Positions 1 through 9,621 of a stretch of DNA of 56,856 nucleotides are shown here, piece after piece. The stretch comes from Collinsella aerofaciens. Lineage in GTDB: Bacteria; Actinomycetota; Coriobacteriia; Coriobacteriales; Coriobacteriaceae. The translations under genes were made by a program, and so were the position numbers. How positions within the stretch are numbered: position 1 is the stretch's first letter; the number at the start of each line of letters is the position of its first letter. Location: NCBI RefSeq assembly GCF_015554145.1, contig NZ_JADNHZ010000018.1, positions 1 to 56,856 on the forward strand, given 5' to 3'. The notes beneath the pieces were generated by a model. The model was not told the DNA's origin. It did no database searches and was given only the letters and a program-made list of their open reading frames with translations.

Positions 1-10
1 GGATTCGCGC

Positions 11-48
11 CTCAGGACTCAGCGCAACGCGTTGCGCTGAGTCCTGAG
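11..48. repeat. Perfect 38-bp palindrome without loop
   Basis: Two 19-bp arms (left arm begins CTCAGGACTCAGCGC) meet with no spacer, so the whole 38 bp is self-complementary. There is no T-run after it, so it does not look like a simple terminator. It lies about 110 bp upstream of ftsE. It may be a protein-binding site, a cruciform-forming repeat or the fused remains of a dispersed palindrome. Function unknown. Confidence 0.75.
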
Positions 49-158
49 CCTGTTGCAATGAAGATGAGAATCAAGGTGCTTCTTATGTGCAGCAAAGCTA
101 ATGCTGCTAAAATGTAAAGCGCTCATGTAGTTTAAACGCACGACGATAAGGAGCACCA

Positions 159-1379
159 GTGGGTAACCACTTCCGTACCTCCGGTGCGGGCGATGATGCC
201 CCCAAGACGCAGACAGGCGTCCAGGGCAGTCGTTTCGCCACTCCGGATTCAGAGGGCCAGCCTGTTGCTCAGGCCCCCGCTCAGCCGGCAGATCAGGCAC
301 AGCCGGCATCCGATCCCTTTGCCTACAATCCCACCAGCGATGTTGCGCTTTCCGGCACGGCGGGTTTTGAGCCCGTTCAGGCTGTGACCGCTCGCGTGGA
401 GCAGCCTCAGGCTGGCGCCGCCGCGCCGCAGCCTAGCATGGCCGGCATTCCCGACCCCATGGCTCCTGCGACACCGGCTCCTCAGCCTGCGCAGTCTGGC
501 CTCTTTGCCGCTATTCCCGATCCTACGCAGCCTGCTGCCCCGGTGGTCGAGAGCGATCAGGCAGCCGAGGTCGCAAGCCTCGATAACGCGCTCAACAACC
601 CCGATTTTACGTCGGTGTTTGCGCCCATCGATCCGCAGGCCAGCCGCAAGAAGATGGCCAAGCAGGCCGGTGTCGAGCCCGTCATCCTTATGGAGCATGT
701 CACCAAGATCTATCCGGCACAGCCCAACAAGCCTGCACTCGACGACATCAACATCGAGATCTATCCGGGCGAGTTCGTCTTCCTGGTCGGTCACTCCGGC
801 TCGGGTAAGACCACGCTGCTGTCGACGCTCAACCGCGACGTCAAGCCGACGAGCGGTCGCATCCTGGTTGCCGGTCAGGACCTCATGAAGATCAAGAACC
901 GCAAGGTCCCGTTCCTGCGCCGCCAGATTGGCGCCGTGTTCCAGGACTTTAAGCTCCTGCCGCAAAAAACCGCCTACGAAAACGTGGCGTTTGCCCTGCA
1001 GTGCATCGGCAAGCCCAAGGGCGTCATTCGCAGCCAGGTGCCCGAGGTGCTGCGTCTGGTCGGTCTGGCCGATCAGATGGACTCGCTACCCGACCAGCTT
1101 TCCGGTGGCGAGCAGCAGCGCGTTGCCGTCGCCCGCGCTATGGTCAACCGTCCGCCGCTGCTGATCTGCGACGAGCCCACGGGTAACCTCGACCCGGCGA
1201 TCTCACTGGGCATCATGAAGCTGCTCGAGCGTATTAACCGCACCGGCACCACCGTGATCGTCGCCACGCACGACCGCGAGATGGTCGATAGCATGCACCG
1301 TCGCGTGATCGCCCTCGAGGGCGGCCACGTTATCCGCGACCAGGAGAGGGGAGGTTACGGCAACTATGGCACCAACTAA
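159..1379 (+). CDS. ftsE: Cell-division ABC transporter ATP-binding protein FtsE with long N-terminal extension
   Basis: ATPase of the FtsEX complex, which at the division site couples ATP hydrolysis to activation of peptidoglycan hydrolases. The ABC domain begins near residue 175 ([12 protein letters not shown]). Walker A is GHSGSGKTT (211-219), the signature is LSGGEQQR, and Walker B ends LLICDEPTG. Family members are usually about 220-230 aa; this one has 406. The extra ~170 residues are rich in Pro, Ala and Gln, contain two IPDP motifs and look disordered. The GTG start at 159 is supported by AAGGAG at 149-154. An internal start at Met166 (position 654) would give a normal-sized FtsE but has only a weak ribosome-binding site. 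The 3' end overlaps ftsX by 14 bp, so the two are co-translated. Confidence 0.95.
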   Translation: MGNHFRTSGAGDDAPKTQTGVQGSRFATPDSEGQPVAQAPAQPADQAQPASDPFAYNPTSDVALSGTAGFEPVQAVTARVEQPQAGAAAPQPSMAGIPDPMAPATPAPQPAQSGLFAAIPDPTQPAAPVVESDQAAEVASLDNALNNPDFTSVFAPIDPQASRKKMAKQAGVEPVILMEHVTKIYPAQPNKPALDDINIEIYPGEFVFLVGHSGSGKTTLLSTLNRDVKPTSGRILVAGQDLMKIKNRKVPFLRRQIGAVFQDFKLLPQKTAYENVAFALQCIGKPKGVIRSQVPEVLRLVGLADQMDSLPDQLSGGEQQRVAVARAMVNRPPLLICDEPTGNLDPAISLGIMKLLERINRTGTTVIVATHDREMVDSMHRRVIALEGGHVIRDQERGGYGNYGTN

Positions 1380-2286
1380 CGTGGGCTACTCCTTCAAAGA
1401 GGCAATCAGCCACTTCTTCCGTAACTGGACTACCTCGCTCGGCGCCGTTATCACGATCTTCCTTTCGCTGTTTATCATCGGCCTGTTCATCATGGGCTCC
1501 GCGATGCTGAACTCCGTGATCGGCACCGTCGAGGATCAGGTTGTCATCAACGCGTTCATTAGTGATGACGCCGATCAGGCCGATGTTCAGGCTTTTGAGG
1601 CCGAGCTTAAGACGTGGAATAACGTCAAGTCCGTGACCTATAAGGACAAGGACGACGCGCTGGCCGAGTATACGAGCAAGATGTCGGGCAACGCCGACGC
1701 CACCATGAGCGCGCTCGATGGCCAGAATCCGCTGCCGGCTTCGTTTGCAATTGAGATGGACGATCCGTCCAAGGTCGAGAGCACGGCAGTGAAGCTCAAG
1801 AAGGATACCGATTTCCAGAAGATCGCGGATGACGGCGACGTCAACGCGAGCGTGCTGTACGGCCAGGAGGAAGTGAGCCGCCTGTTCCAGGTGACCAACT
1901 ACATCCGCATCGCCGCCGTGGTGCTCGTTGGCCTTCTGACCTTTATCGCATTCATCTTCATCAACAACACGATTCGCCTGTCCATCACGGCGCGTCGTCG
2001 TGAGATTGCGATTATGCGTCTGGTCGGCGCCAGCAACGGCTTCATTCGCGGCCCGTTTATCACCGAGGGCGTACTGCAGGCTATTTTGGGCTCGCTGCTT
2101 TCCATCGGCGTTCTGGAGCTGCTGCGCAATCTGATGATTCCGCGTCTGCAGGAGAGCATCGGCTGGATGTCGTTTGCCCTGCCGATGCAGTACTACCTGG
2201 TGACCTATGCTGCGCTGATTCTGGTCGGTGTGATTATCGGTCTCTTTGGTTCTGCCATAGCCATGCGCCGCTACCTGCGCGTGTAG
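1366..2286 (+). CDS. ftsX: Cell-division protein FtsX (permease-like)
   Basis: Membrane partner of FtsE, 306 aa, a normal length. It has one N-terminal membrane segment (about residues 21-45, LGAVITIFLSLFIIGLFIMG), an extracellular domain of roughly 120 residues that should contact the cell-wall hydrolase system, then three C-terminal membrane segments with the conserved RREIAIMRLVGAS stretch of FtsX/MacB-like permeases. Start ATG lies inside the end of ftsE with GAGAGGGGAGG just upstream. The gene is followed by a hairpin terminator, so ftsEX form a two-gene unit in this window. Confidence 0.95.
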   Translation: MAPTNVGYSFKEAISHFFRNWTTSLGAVITIFLSLFIIGLFIMGSAMLNSVIGTVEDQVVINAFISDDADQADVQAFEAELKTWNNVKSVTYKDKDDALAEYTSKMSGNADATMSALDGQNPLPASFAIEMDDPSKVESTAVKLKKDTDFQKIADDGDVNASVLYGQEEVSRLFQVTNYIRIAAVVLVGLLTFIAFIFINNTIRLSITARRREIAIMRLVGASNGFIRGPFITEGVLQAILGSLLSIGVLELLRNLMIPRLQESIGWMSFALPMQYYLVTYAALILVGVIIGLFGSAIAMRRYLRV

Positions 2287-2310
2287 GCATGCCTGGAATT
2301 CATCCCTTCC

Positions 2311-2344
2311 AACGGGTCGTCTCTTATGGGGCGGCCCGTTTTTT
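2311..2344 (+). terminator. Rho-independent terminator after ftsX
   Basis: Stem AACGGGTCG / CGGCCCGTT (one G-T wobble) is followed by a run of T residues. It ends the ftsEX unit and leaves about 75 bp before rnr. Confidence 0.8.
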
Positions 2345-2421
2345 GATCCCTAGGGGACGGCAGGAAAGCGAATCATTTGGGTAGACTCTTTGGAGTTCGT
2401 CATCGATAGCAAGGAGGCGCC

Positions 2422-4557
2422 ATGGGGCGCAATAACAAGCATAAGCGCGGTGCCCGCAATAAGCGTGGGCCGGTGCGCAGCGAACGCCGTCCGAGCCTGA
2501 CCGGGCGCGTGCAGCTCCATGAGCATGGCGCCTATGTCATAACCGAGAGCGGCGACTACAAGGTTATGGGCCGCGGTAAGCGTGAGATCATGGATGGCGA
2601 TACCGTTGCCGTGAGCATTAAGAACAGCCCGCACGGTGAGCGGCGCGCCGTGATCGAAGGCGTGGTTGAGCGCGCAGCCATAAGCGTGGTGGGTACGTAC
2701 CAGACCGCTGGACCGCTCGGTGTGATCGAGCCGCTCGATTCGCGCCTGAAGGCCGACTTCTTCATTCTGCCCGAGGATACCTCGGCGGATCGTCTGGGCG
2801 TCCACCCGGGTGATGCCGTTGTCGCGCGCATTTTGACCTACCCGACGCGCCTGGAATCGGGCACCGTGACGATCGAACGCCGCATTGGCGGAGATGACGC
2901 GCCCGATTTGGGCGTTCAATACGTTATGGCGCGTTACGGCTATACCGATAGCTATCCCGAGGCCGCGCTGGACGAGGCCGAGGGGCTTTCGCTCGATGTG
3001 TCCGCGGCGCTTAAGGACCCGCTCCGCCGCGATCTGCGCGACCGTTTTGTCATCACGATCGACCCGGTCGACGCGCGCGACTTTGACGATGCCGTTTCGC
3101 TTGAGCGCACGCCCGAGGGTGGCTACAGACTAGGTGTGCATATCGCTGACGTTTCTCACTATGTGGCTTGGGACGGACATATCGATCTTGAGGCTCGCCA
3201 TCGCACGACATCGGTGTATCTGGCCGATCGCGTGCTTCCCATGCTGCCCGAACGCCTGTCCTGTGACCTGTGCTCGCTTCGCCCTGACGAGGACCGTCTT
3301 GCGTTTACCGTTGACATTGAGCTCGATGCGCAGGGTCGCGTGCGGCATTACGATCCGTACCCCAGCGTGATTCGCTCGCGTGTGCGTATGGACTATGACG
3401 GCGCCGAGGCGCTGCTGGTGCGTGCCGGCGCGGTGGAGTATGGGGTGCTGGAGGGTGCGGCCGAGGATGTTGCGGCTGCTGAGGCCTCGCGCGAGGAGGC
3501 GCTTGAGCGCGGTCTTGCGTGCGAGAAGGCCGCCCGCGGCTGCAACGTCGACCTCGGTAATTTCCTTGTCGCCGCCAACGAACTCGCCGAACTTCGCCGT
3601 CGTATTCGTCGCGCCCGCGGCTCAGTCGATTTTGACACGGCCGAGATTCGCGCTCTATTGGATGAGGACGGAGTACCCGTGCAGATTGTGGCGCGCGAGC
3701 GTTCGTGTGCCACGTCGCTTATCGAGGAAGCCATGCTGCTCGCCAACGAGTGCGTTGCAGAGTGGCTGGCAGACCGTGATATCGAGGCCTGCTATCGCGT
3801 GCATGAGGATCCGAGCCCCGATAGCCTGCACGGTGCCGCCGTTGCGCTGGCGCAGCTGGGCATCATCGACGATCGCCGTGCTGCCGGTATCGCCCTGGGG
3901 AGTCCCGATGAGCTGCAGGCTGCAGTTGATGCTGCCGCCGGTACGGCAAACGCACCGCTCGTCAACACGCTGCTTCTGCGCAGCATGCAGCGTGCGCTGT
4001 ACAAGCCGCGCAACGAGGGCCACTTTGCGCTCGCCGCGTCGTGCTACTGTCACTTTACGAGTCCCATCCGTCGCTATCCCGATCTGGTGGTGCACCGCGT
4101 GCTCAAACTGCAGTTGGCCTATGAGCAGCTCGGCGGCAAGGACGCCTTGGTCCGTACGCCGCGGCTGATCGGCAAGGGGCGCGAGTCGCTGCCGCGCATT
4201 CTGCCGCAGATTTGCCGTGCGTGCAGCGATGCGGAGCGTGCGGCCGATGCCGCCAGCCATGCGACGCAAAAGATCAAGATTGCCCAGTACTATGAGGATC
4301 GCCTGGGCGAGCGCTATGCCGGAGCGGTCTCATGGGCCAGCAGTATGGGCCTGTTCGTACGCTTGGACCTGACACAGGTCGAAGGCTTGGTTTCGATCAA
4401 GAGCCTGGGCAACGAGTGGTTCGAGTTTGACGAGGACGCGCTCACGCTCACAGGTGCCGACACGGGGACCCGCTATGAACTGGGGCAGCGTGTGATCATC
4501 GAGGTCTCGCGCGTCAATACCACGCGTGGGCACTTGGACTTTAAGCTTATCCATTAG
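2422..4557 (+). CDS. rnr: Ribonuclease R (RNB-family 3'-5' exoribonuclease)
   Basis: Processive 3'-5' exoribonuclease that degrades structured RNA and helps in rRNA and tmRNA-linked quality control. The protein has 711 aa. A basic N-terminus (RNNKHKRGARNKRG) is followed by cold-shock-type OB domains, the RNB catalytic domain from about residue 200 with the Asp-rich site IDPVDARDFDDAV, and a C-terminal S1 domain (about 630-705, ending SRVNTTRGHLDFKLIH). ATG at 2422 has AAGGAGG 5 bp upstream. In many genomes rnr sits beside smpB; here smpB is 8.5 kb away. A GC-rich hairpin follows the stop codon. Confidence 0.95.
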   Translation: MGRNNKHKRGARNKRGPVRSERRPSLTGRVQLHEHGAYVITESGDYKVMGRGKREIMDGDTVAVSIKNSPHGERRAVIEGVVERAAISVVGTYQTAGPLGVIEPLDSRLKADFFILPEDTSADRLGVHPGDAVVARILTYPTRLESGTVTIERRIGGDDAPDLGVQYVMARYGYTDSYPEAALDEAEGLSLDVSAALKDPLRRDLRDRFVITIDPVDARDFDDAVSLERTPEGGYRLGVHIADVSHYVAWDGHIDLEARHRTTSVYLADRVLPMLPERLSCDLCSLRPDEDRLAFTVDIELDAQGRVRHYDPYPSVIRSRVRMDYDGAEALLVRAGAVEYGVLEGAAEDVAAAEASREEALERGLACEKAARGCNVDLGNFLVAANELAELRRRIRRARGSVDFDTAEIRALLDEDGVPVQIVARERSCATSLIEEAMLLANECVAEWLADRDIEACYRVHEDPSPDSLHGAAVALAQLGIIDDRRAAGIALGSPDELQAAVDAAAGTANAPLVNTLLLRSMQRALYKPRNEGHFALAASCYCHFTSPIRRYPDLVVHRVLKLQLAYEQLGGKDALVRTPRLIGKGRESLPRILPQICRACSDAERAADAASHATQKIKIAQYYEDRLGERYAGAVSWASSMGLFVRLDLTQVEGLVSIKSLGNEWFEFDEDALTLTGADTGTRYELGQRVIIEVSRVNTTRGHLDFKLIH

Positions 4558-4582
4558 CCAAATTCCGACTCATGGTGTGGGG

Positions 4583-4614
4583 GCGGAGAGCGGCCTTTCG
4601 GGACCGCCCTCCGC
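4583..4614 (+). terminator. Hairpin downstream of rnr, probable terminator
   Basis: GCGGAG / CTCCGC outer stem and GCGG / CCGC inner stem, separated by one mismatch. The T-run after it is weak (ATTTGAA), so termination strength is uncertain. Confidence 0.5.
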
Positions 4615-4676
4615 ATTTGAATCGTGGCTATCTTGCCGTCTGCTCGGCCGCCCGCTTGCCTGCTATTGGAGAGGTA

Positions 4677-4715
4677 AAACCTACCAAAATAAACCTGTCC
4701 CTTTTTGGTAGGTTT
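4677..4715. repeat. GTCCC-family palindrome upstream of the resolvase
   Basis: Perfect 13-bp arms AAACCTACCAAAA (4677-4689) and TTTTGGTAGGTTT (4703-4715) enclose a 13-bp loop containing AAACCTGTCCC. The same core recurs in elements near 28.7 and 39.8 kb, so this is one member of a dispersed intergenic family. It lies only 19 bp before the resolvase start, so it could also act as its operator or as a leader hairpin. Confidence 0.7.
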
Positions 4716-4734
4716 ACAAGAAAGCGGGGATGAG

Positions 4735-5340
4735 ATGGCGACGGTGTACGGTTATGCGCGGGTGAGTTCGCGCGATCAGAATCTGAATCGGCAGCTGGAT
4801 GCGCTGGGCGCCTATGGCGTGGGCTCGGCGAATATTTATGCCGACCATGCGAGCGGCAAGGACTTCGATCGACCGCGCTATCGCGAGCTGCTGCACGTCC
4901 TGGGAGACGGGGACGTGCTGGTGGTGCTTTCTATCGACCGACTTGGTCGTAATTACTCCGAGATTCTTGAGGAATGGCGACGCATTACCAAGGAGCTCGG
5001 AGTTGCCATTGTGGTGTTGGACATGCCATTGCTTGACACGCGCGCCAGGGCCAGCGGCGCGCCGGATGTGACCAATACCCTGATTGCCGATATTGTGCTA
5101 CAACTACTGAGCTACGTGGCGCAGGTGGAGCGCGAGAATATTCATCGGCGCCAGGCGGAGGGGATTGCAGCGGCGCGGGCGCGAGGGGTCCGTTTCGGTC
5201 GACCTCGCAAGCCGTGCCCTCCTCAGTTTGAGCTGGTACGCGATAGCTATGAGGCAGGCGATATTACCCGCAGCCAGGCAGCAAAGTGCCTGGGCGTGTG
5301 CGTGGGGACGTTCGATCGCTGGATGCGCGAGGCGGGGTAG
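4735..5340 (+). CDS. Serine recombinase, resolvase/invertase family
   Basis: Small serine recombinase of 201 aa, likely to resolve or invert DNA between short paired sites. The N-terminal catalytic domain starts YGYARVSSRDQNLNRQLDAL, with the presumed nucleophile Ser11. It continues through the conserved VLSIDRLGRNY and ENIHRRQAEGIAAARARG segments, and ends with a C-terminal helix-turn-helix (ITRSQAAKCLGVCVGTFDRWM). The ATG at 4735 is chosen over the upstream TTG because the family begins at this point; GGGG before it is a modest ribosome-binding site. No transposase or partner gene is adjacent. A palindrome sits directly upstream. Confidence 0.9.
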   Translation: MATVYGYARVSSRDQNLNRQLDALGAYGVGSANIYADHASGKDFDRPRYRELLHVLGDGDVLVVLSIDRLGRNYSEILEEWRRITKELGVAIVVLDMPLLDTRARASGAPDVTNTLIADIVLQLLSYVAQVERENIHRRQAEGIAAARARGVRFGRPRKPCPPQFELVRDSYEAGDITRSQAAKCLGVCVGTFDRWMREAG

Positions 5341-5444
5341 GGGTTTGCGTTGCTTTGGCGCTTCCTGTTGCGATTCAAATTTTGATACGGTGACGATGTC
5401 ATTTGGGGCTACACTCGCTGATATTCAAAAAAGGAGGTAGGCCC

Positions 5445-6026
5445 TTGGCACGCGTAAAACAAATAATCGGATGGACCGCGATCGCTCTGTTCGCTGCAAC
5501 GCTGGCGGGCATCTGGGTGCTGACGGAGCAAAACGCGGTGCAGACGTCGTTGCTGAGCGAGTCCACCGCGCGTGTGGTGGAGGGTCAGGCTACGGGCGTA
5601 CAGGCTGCCGATGCCACGGGTGAAGCTCAGACCGAGAACGGGATGACCGGGGGCACCGATTCGGCTGCCTCGAATGTACGGTCTGGCCGACTTGCTTCCA
5701 TTCGCATGTGGGTGGGCGCGAACGTCCGTCGCGTTGCCCATACCGTAGAGTTTTTCTTCGTCGGATTGTTCGCCTCGGTGGTCGTGGTTTGCTTTTCCGG
5801 GCGTCCGTGGAGCGTATGCTCCCGTTGCGTGCCCGTGTTGCTCTTTTGCGCCGTCTGCTCCGTTGGCGATCAGGTACATAAGATCTTTGTTCCCGGCAGG
5901 CATTTCGACGTTATCGATTTAGGATTCGATGCTGCGGGCTATGTCACCGCCATGCTGTTGGTATTGCTGGCAGCGGCGTTGGTGCGCTATGCGACTCGGC
6001 CGATCGGCGCCCATGCGAGGCGCTAG
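5445..6026 (+). CDS. VanZ-like membrane protein
   Basis: Protein of 193 aa starting at TTG 5445, chosen because AAGGAGG lies just upstream at 5431-5437. It has an N-terminal membrane segment (IIGWTAIALFAATLAGIWV), a Ser/Thr/Gly-rich linker of about 60 residues, then the VanZ-like core: the RRVAHTVEFFFVGLFASVVVV helix, the SVGDQVHKIFVPGRHFDVID motif and a last membrane helix. VanZ-family proteins are linked to teicoplanin resistance or to membrane/cell-wall functions, but for this member the role is unknown. The gene appears to be monocistronic. Confidence 0.8.
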   Translation: MARVKQIIGWTAIALFAATLAGIWVLTEQNAVQTSLLSESTARVVEGQATGVQAADATGEAQTENGMTGGTDSAASNVRSGRLASIRMWVGANVRRVAHTVEFFFVGLFASVVVVCFSGRPWSVCSRCVPVLLFCAVCSVGDQVHKIFVPGRHFDVIDLGFDAAGYVTAMLLVLLAAALVRYATRPIGAHARR

Positions 6027-6145
6027 CCGGTAACAAACCCGTTTCTGATAATGCGACCTTGTTGAATTATTTTGTGTCGCGCGTATTTCCGAGCGGTCGG
6101 ATTTGAGGGGCGAGCGGTAGAACGCTCTCCCTTTGTGCGCCACGA

Positions 6146-6164
6146 TGCGGCACAATGTACCGCA
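6146..6164. promoter_or_regulatory. Inverted repeat upstream of the MurNAc regulator
   Basis: TGCGG and CCGCA arms are separated by 9 bp, about 67 bp before the regulator start. RpiR-type regulators often bind palindromes near their own promoter, so this is a candidate operator. No second copy was found, so the assignment is weak. Confidence 0.3.
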
Positions 6165-6230
6165 AAAGCTGTTTGTATCCGGTACGAATCGTTCGTTGGT
6201 CTTTAATTCTTCTCAACGGAGGTGTTTGAG

Positions 6231-7082
6231 ATGGCAAACGGATTGCTTTTGCGGCTTCGCGAGCGTGAGCTCAGCGCGAGCCCGGCGGAACGCAATGTCA
6301 TCGCATATGTAAGCGCTCATCCGCACGAGGTGGTCGGGCTGTCCGTCCGCGGTCTTGCCGATGCCACGTTCTCCTCGCCCTCGAGCATTTTGCGCTTTTG
6401 CAAGCGCTTGGGTTTTGCGGGCTACAAGGAGTTCCAGCGCGAACTGATTGCCGAGCTGGCGCTCTTGGGTGACAAGAAAGACGTTGCCCTCGAGGACATC
6501 TCCATGGATGACAGCGTTGAACGTATCGTGGGGAAGGTGATGAAAAGCAACGTGCGCACGATCGAAGCGACGGCGCGAACGCTCGATTACACCGTCTTGG
6601 AGCGATGTGCGGCCTATCTTAAGCGGGCACGCGCAGTCAATCTGTTCGGTATCGGTGCCTCTCGTTTGGTCGCGCACGATCTGGCGCAAAAGCTCATGCG
6701 TGTCGACAAAGAGTGCCATCTGTACGACGACTGGCATGATCAGCTCTTGTGTGCCAAGAACATGCATGAGGGCGATATGGCAATCGCCTTTAGCTACTCG
6801 GGCTTGACGCAAGAGGTGCTGGACTGCACCGCCGAGGCCCAACGTCACAACTGTCCCGTTGTGGCCGTGACCAAAGTAGATGGATCATCCAAGCTTGCCA
6901 CCATGGCCGATGCCGTGCTCGGCGTCGCTGCGAGTGAGCCCTTGGTCCGCAGCGGTGCCATGGCTTCGCGTATGGCCCAGCTTATGGTTGTCGATGCCCT
7001 GTACGCCGCTTACGTTGCCAGCGACTACGAGCGGGCGACGCATGTCATTAAGCAAAACTACATCGAGAAACAGGAAAGATGA
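6231..7082 (+). CDS. MurR/RpiR-family transcriptional regulator
   Basis: Regulator of 283 aa with an N-terminal RpiR helix-turn-helix (LSVRGLADATFSSPSSILRFCKRLGFAGYKEFQREL, approx. residues 40-75) and a C-terminal SIS sugar-phosphate domain (FGIGASRLVAHDLAQKLMR onward). The ATG at 6231 is favoured over the GTG at 6222 because AACGGAGG is correctly spaced. It is followed 10 bp later by murQ, so it probably senses MurNAc 6-phosphate and controls this operon, as MurR does in other bacteria. That ligand is inferred from context. Confidence 0.9.
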   Translation: MANGLLLRLRERELSASPAERNVIAYVSAHPHEVVGLSVRGLADATFSSPSSILRFCKRLGFAGYKEFQRELIAELALLGDKKDVALEDISMDDSVERIVGKVMKSNVRTIEATARTLDYTVLERCAAYLKRARAVNLFGIGASRLVAHDLAQKLMRVDKECHLYDDWHDQLLCAKNMHEGDMAIAFSYSGLTQEVLDCTAEAQRHNCPVVAVTKVDGSSKLATMADAVLGVAASEPLVRSGAMASRMAQLMVVDALYAAYVASDYERATHVIKQNYIEKQER

Positions 7083-7092
7083 GGTGAATGAA

Positions 7093-8016
<924 letters not shown>

Positions 8017-8073
8017 GTGCGCGGCGTGAGCTGATATGACATCCAGACGAGATACCCAATACAAGGAGGAGTT

Positions 8074-9504
8074 ATGACGAACAAAGAGCTGGCTCAAAAG
8101 CTGCTGGACCTTTTGGGCGGTAAAGACAACGTGCTCGCAAACGCGGCGTGCATGACGCGCCTGCGCGTGACCGTCAAAGACACGGGCAGCGTCGACACGG
8201 AGGGTATTAAGGCACTCGACGGCGTGATGGGCTTGGTCGAGGACGACACGATGCAGATCGTGCTGGGGCCGGGCAAGGTGAATAAGGTGCTCGAGGAGTT
8301 CTCCAAGCTCACCGGCCTTGCGAAAGGCGTTGCTGACGAGAGCGTGGTTGACGCTGCGGCCACAAACAAGGCCGCGCAGAAGGCCAAGTACGAGTCCAAG
8401 CCGGTTCAGGCCTTCCTCAAGAAGATTTCCAATGTCTTCGTCGCCCTGCTTCCCGGCATCATTGCGGCTGGCCTCATCAACGGCATCTGCAACGTCATTA
8501 ACGTCTCGACGGCAGGCGCGCTTGCAGGCGAGTGGTGGTACCAGGGCATTCGTTCCATGGGCTGGGCCCTGTTTGCCTATCTGCCCATCTTGGTGGGCTA
8601 TAACGCGGCACGTGAGTTTGGTGGCTCCGCTGCGCTGGGCGGCATCGCCGGCATGATGTGTATCGCCAACAGTGCCATGCCCCTGCTTGCGCCTGGCGCG
8701 GCCGATCCTGCCACTGCCATTCTGCTGCCGCTCACCAATGCGCAGTACAACCCCGCAGCGGGCGGCATGATCGCGGCTCTTATCGCTGGCGCATTTTTTG
8801 CCTGGATGGAGCGTCAGATTCGCAAGGTTATGCCCAACGCACTCGACACGTTCTTGTCCCCGCTGCTGGTGCTCATCATCGGCGCCTTTGCTCTGATGCT
8901 CGTCATCCAGCCGGTTGGCGCATGGCTGACGACGGCGATCTTTAGCGTCCTTACCTTTATCTTCGAGAAGCTGGGCGTCCTGGGCGGCTATATCCTGTCG
9001 GCAGGCTTCTTGCCGCTGGTTTCCGTCGGCCTGCATCAGGCGCTCACGCCGATCCACGCTATGCTCAACGATCCCGACGGCGCTACCAAGGGCATCAATT
9101 ACCTGCTTCCCATCCTTATGATGGCTGGCGGCGGCCAGGTCGGTGCCGGTCTGGCGCTGTACTTTAAGACCAAGAACGCCAAGCTCAAGAAGTACGTCGC
9201 AGAGTCCATTCCCGTTGGAATCCTCGGTGTGGGCGAGCCTCTGATGTATGCCGTTACGCTGCCGCTCGTTCGTCCGTTTGTGACGGCCTGCCTGGGTGCC
9301 GGATTTGGCGGCGCGCTCGCGGCGCTGCTTCACATCGGCACGGTTTCTCAGGGCGTTTCCGGTTTGTTTGGCCTGCTGATCGTCGTTCCTGGCCAGCAGC
9401 TCGGTTACGTTGCCGCTATGCTGCTTGCCTATGCCGCCGGCTTTGTCCTGACGTGGTTCTTTGGCGTCGACGAGCAGAAGATCAACGAGTTCTTTGGCGA
9501 GTAG
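8074..9504 (+). CDS. murP: PTS EIIBC component, MurNAc-specific type (MurP-like)
   Basis: Membrane permease that takes up and phosphorylates a sugar, probably N-acetylmuramic acid. The 476-aa protein has an N-terminal EIIB domain with the phosphorylated Cys26 in NAACMTRLRV, followed by the EIIC domain with about ten membrane helices, including the GLHQALTPIH and PVGILGVGEPLMYAVTLPLVRP motifs. An EIIA domain is absent; the glucose-type EIIA at 40070-40582 is a possible donor. Specificity is inferred from the adjacent murQ and mupG. AAGGAGGAG precedes the ATG. Confidence 0.88.
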   Translation: MTNKELAQKLLDLLGGKDNVLANAACMTRLRVTVKDTGSVDTEGIKALDGVMGLVEDDTMQIVLGPGKVNKVLEEFSKLTGLAKGVADESVVDAAATNKAAQKAKYESKPVQAFLKKISNVFVALLPGIIAAGLINGICNVINVSTAGALAGEWWYQGIRSMGWALFAYLPILVGYNAAREFGGSAALGGIAGMMCIANSAMPLLAPGAADPATAILLPLTNAQYNPAAGGMIAALIAGAFFAWMERQIRKVMPNALDTFLSPLLVLIIGAFALMLVIQPVGAWLTTAIFSVLTFIFEKLGVLGGYILSAGFLPLVSVGLHQALTPIHAMLNDPDGATKGINYLLPILMMAGGGQVGAGLALYFKTKNAKLKKYVAESIPVGILGVGEPLMYAVTLPLVRPFVTACLGAGFGGALAALLHIGTVSQGVSGLFGLLIVVPGQQLGYVAAMLLAYAAGFVLTWFFGVDEQKINEFFGE

Positions 9505-9571
9505 TTTGATATCGCGAGCCGTGTTGCTCAGGGCTCGCGGCGCGCGGCAGATTTCTTGATGCTATGGTTGT

Positions 9572-9606
9572 GCCGGCGGGGCTAACTGCTCCGCCGGCCT
9601 TTTTTA
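9572..9606 (+). terminator. Intrinsic terminator between murP and mupG
   Basis: An 11-bp stem GCCGGCGGGGC / GCTCCGCCGGC (one G-T wobble) with a 5-bp loop is followed by CTTTTTTT. It sits immediately before the mupG ribosome-binding site, so mupG is expressed either by read-through or from its own promoter. Confidence 0.8.
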
Positions 9607-9621
9607 AAGGAGTGTTGAAGC

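Noticed and set aside
6880-7092. Longer N-terminus for MurQ
   Set aside because: Overlaps the regulator gene in another frame; MurQ family length and ribosome-binding site support 7093.
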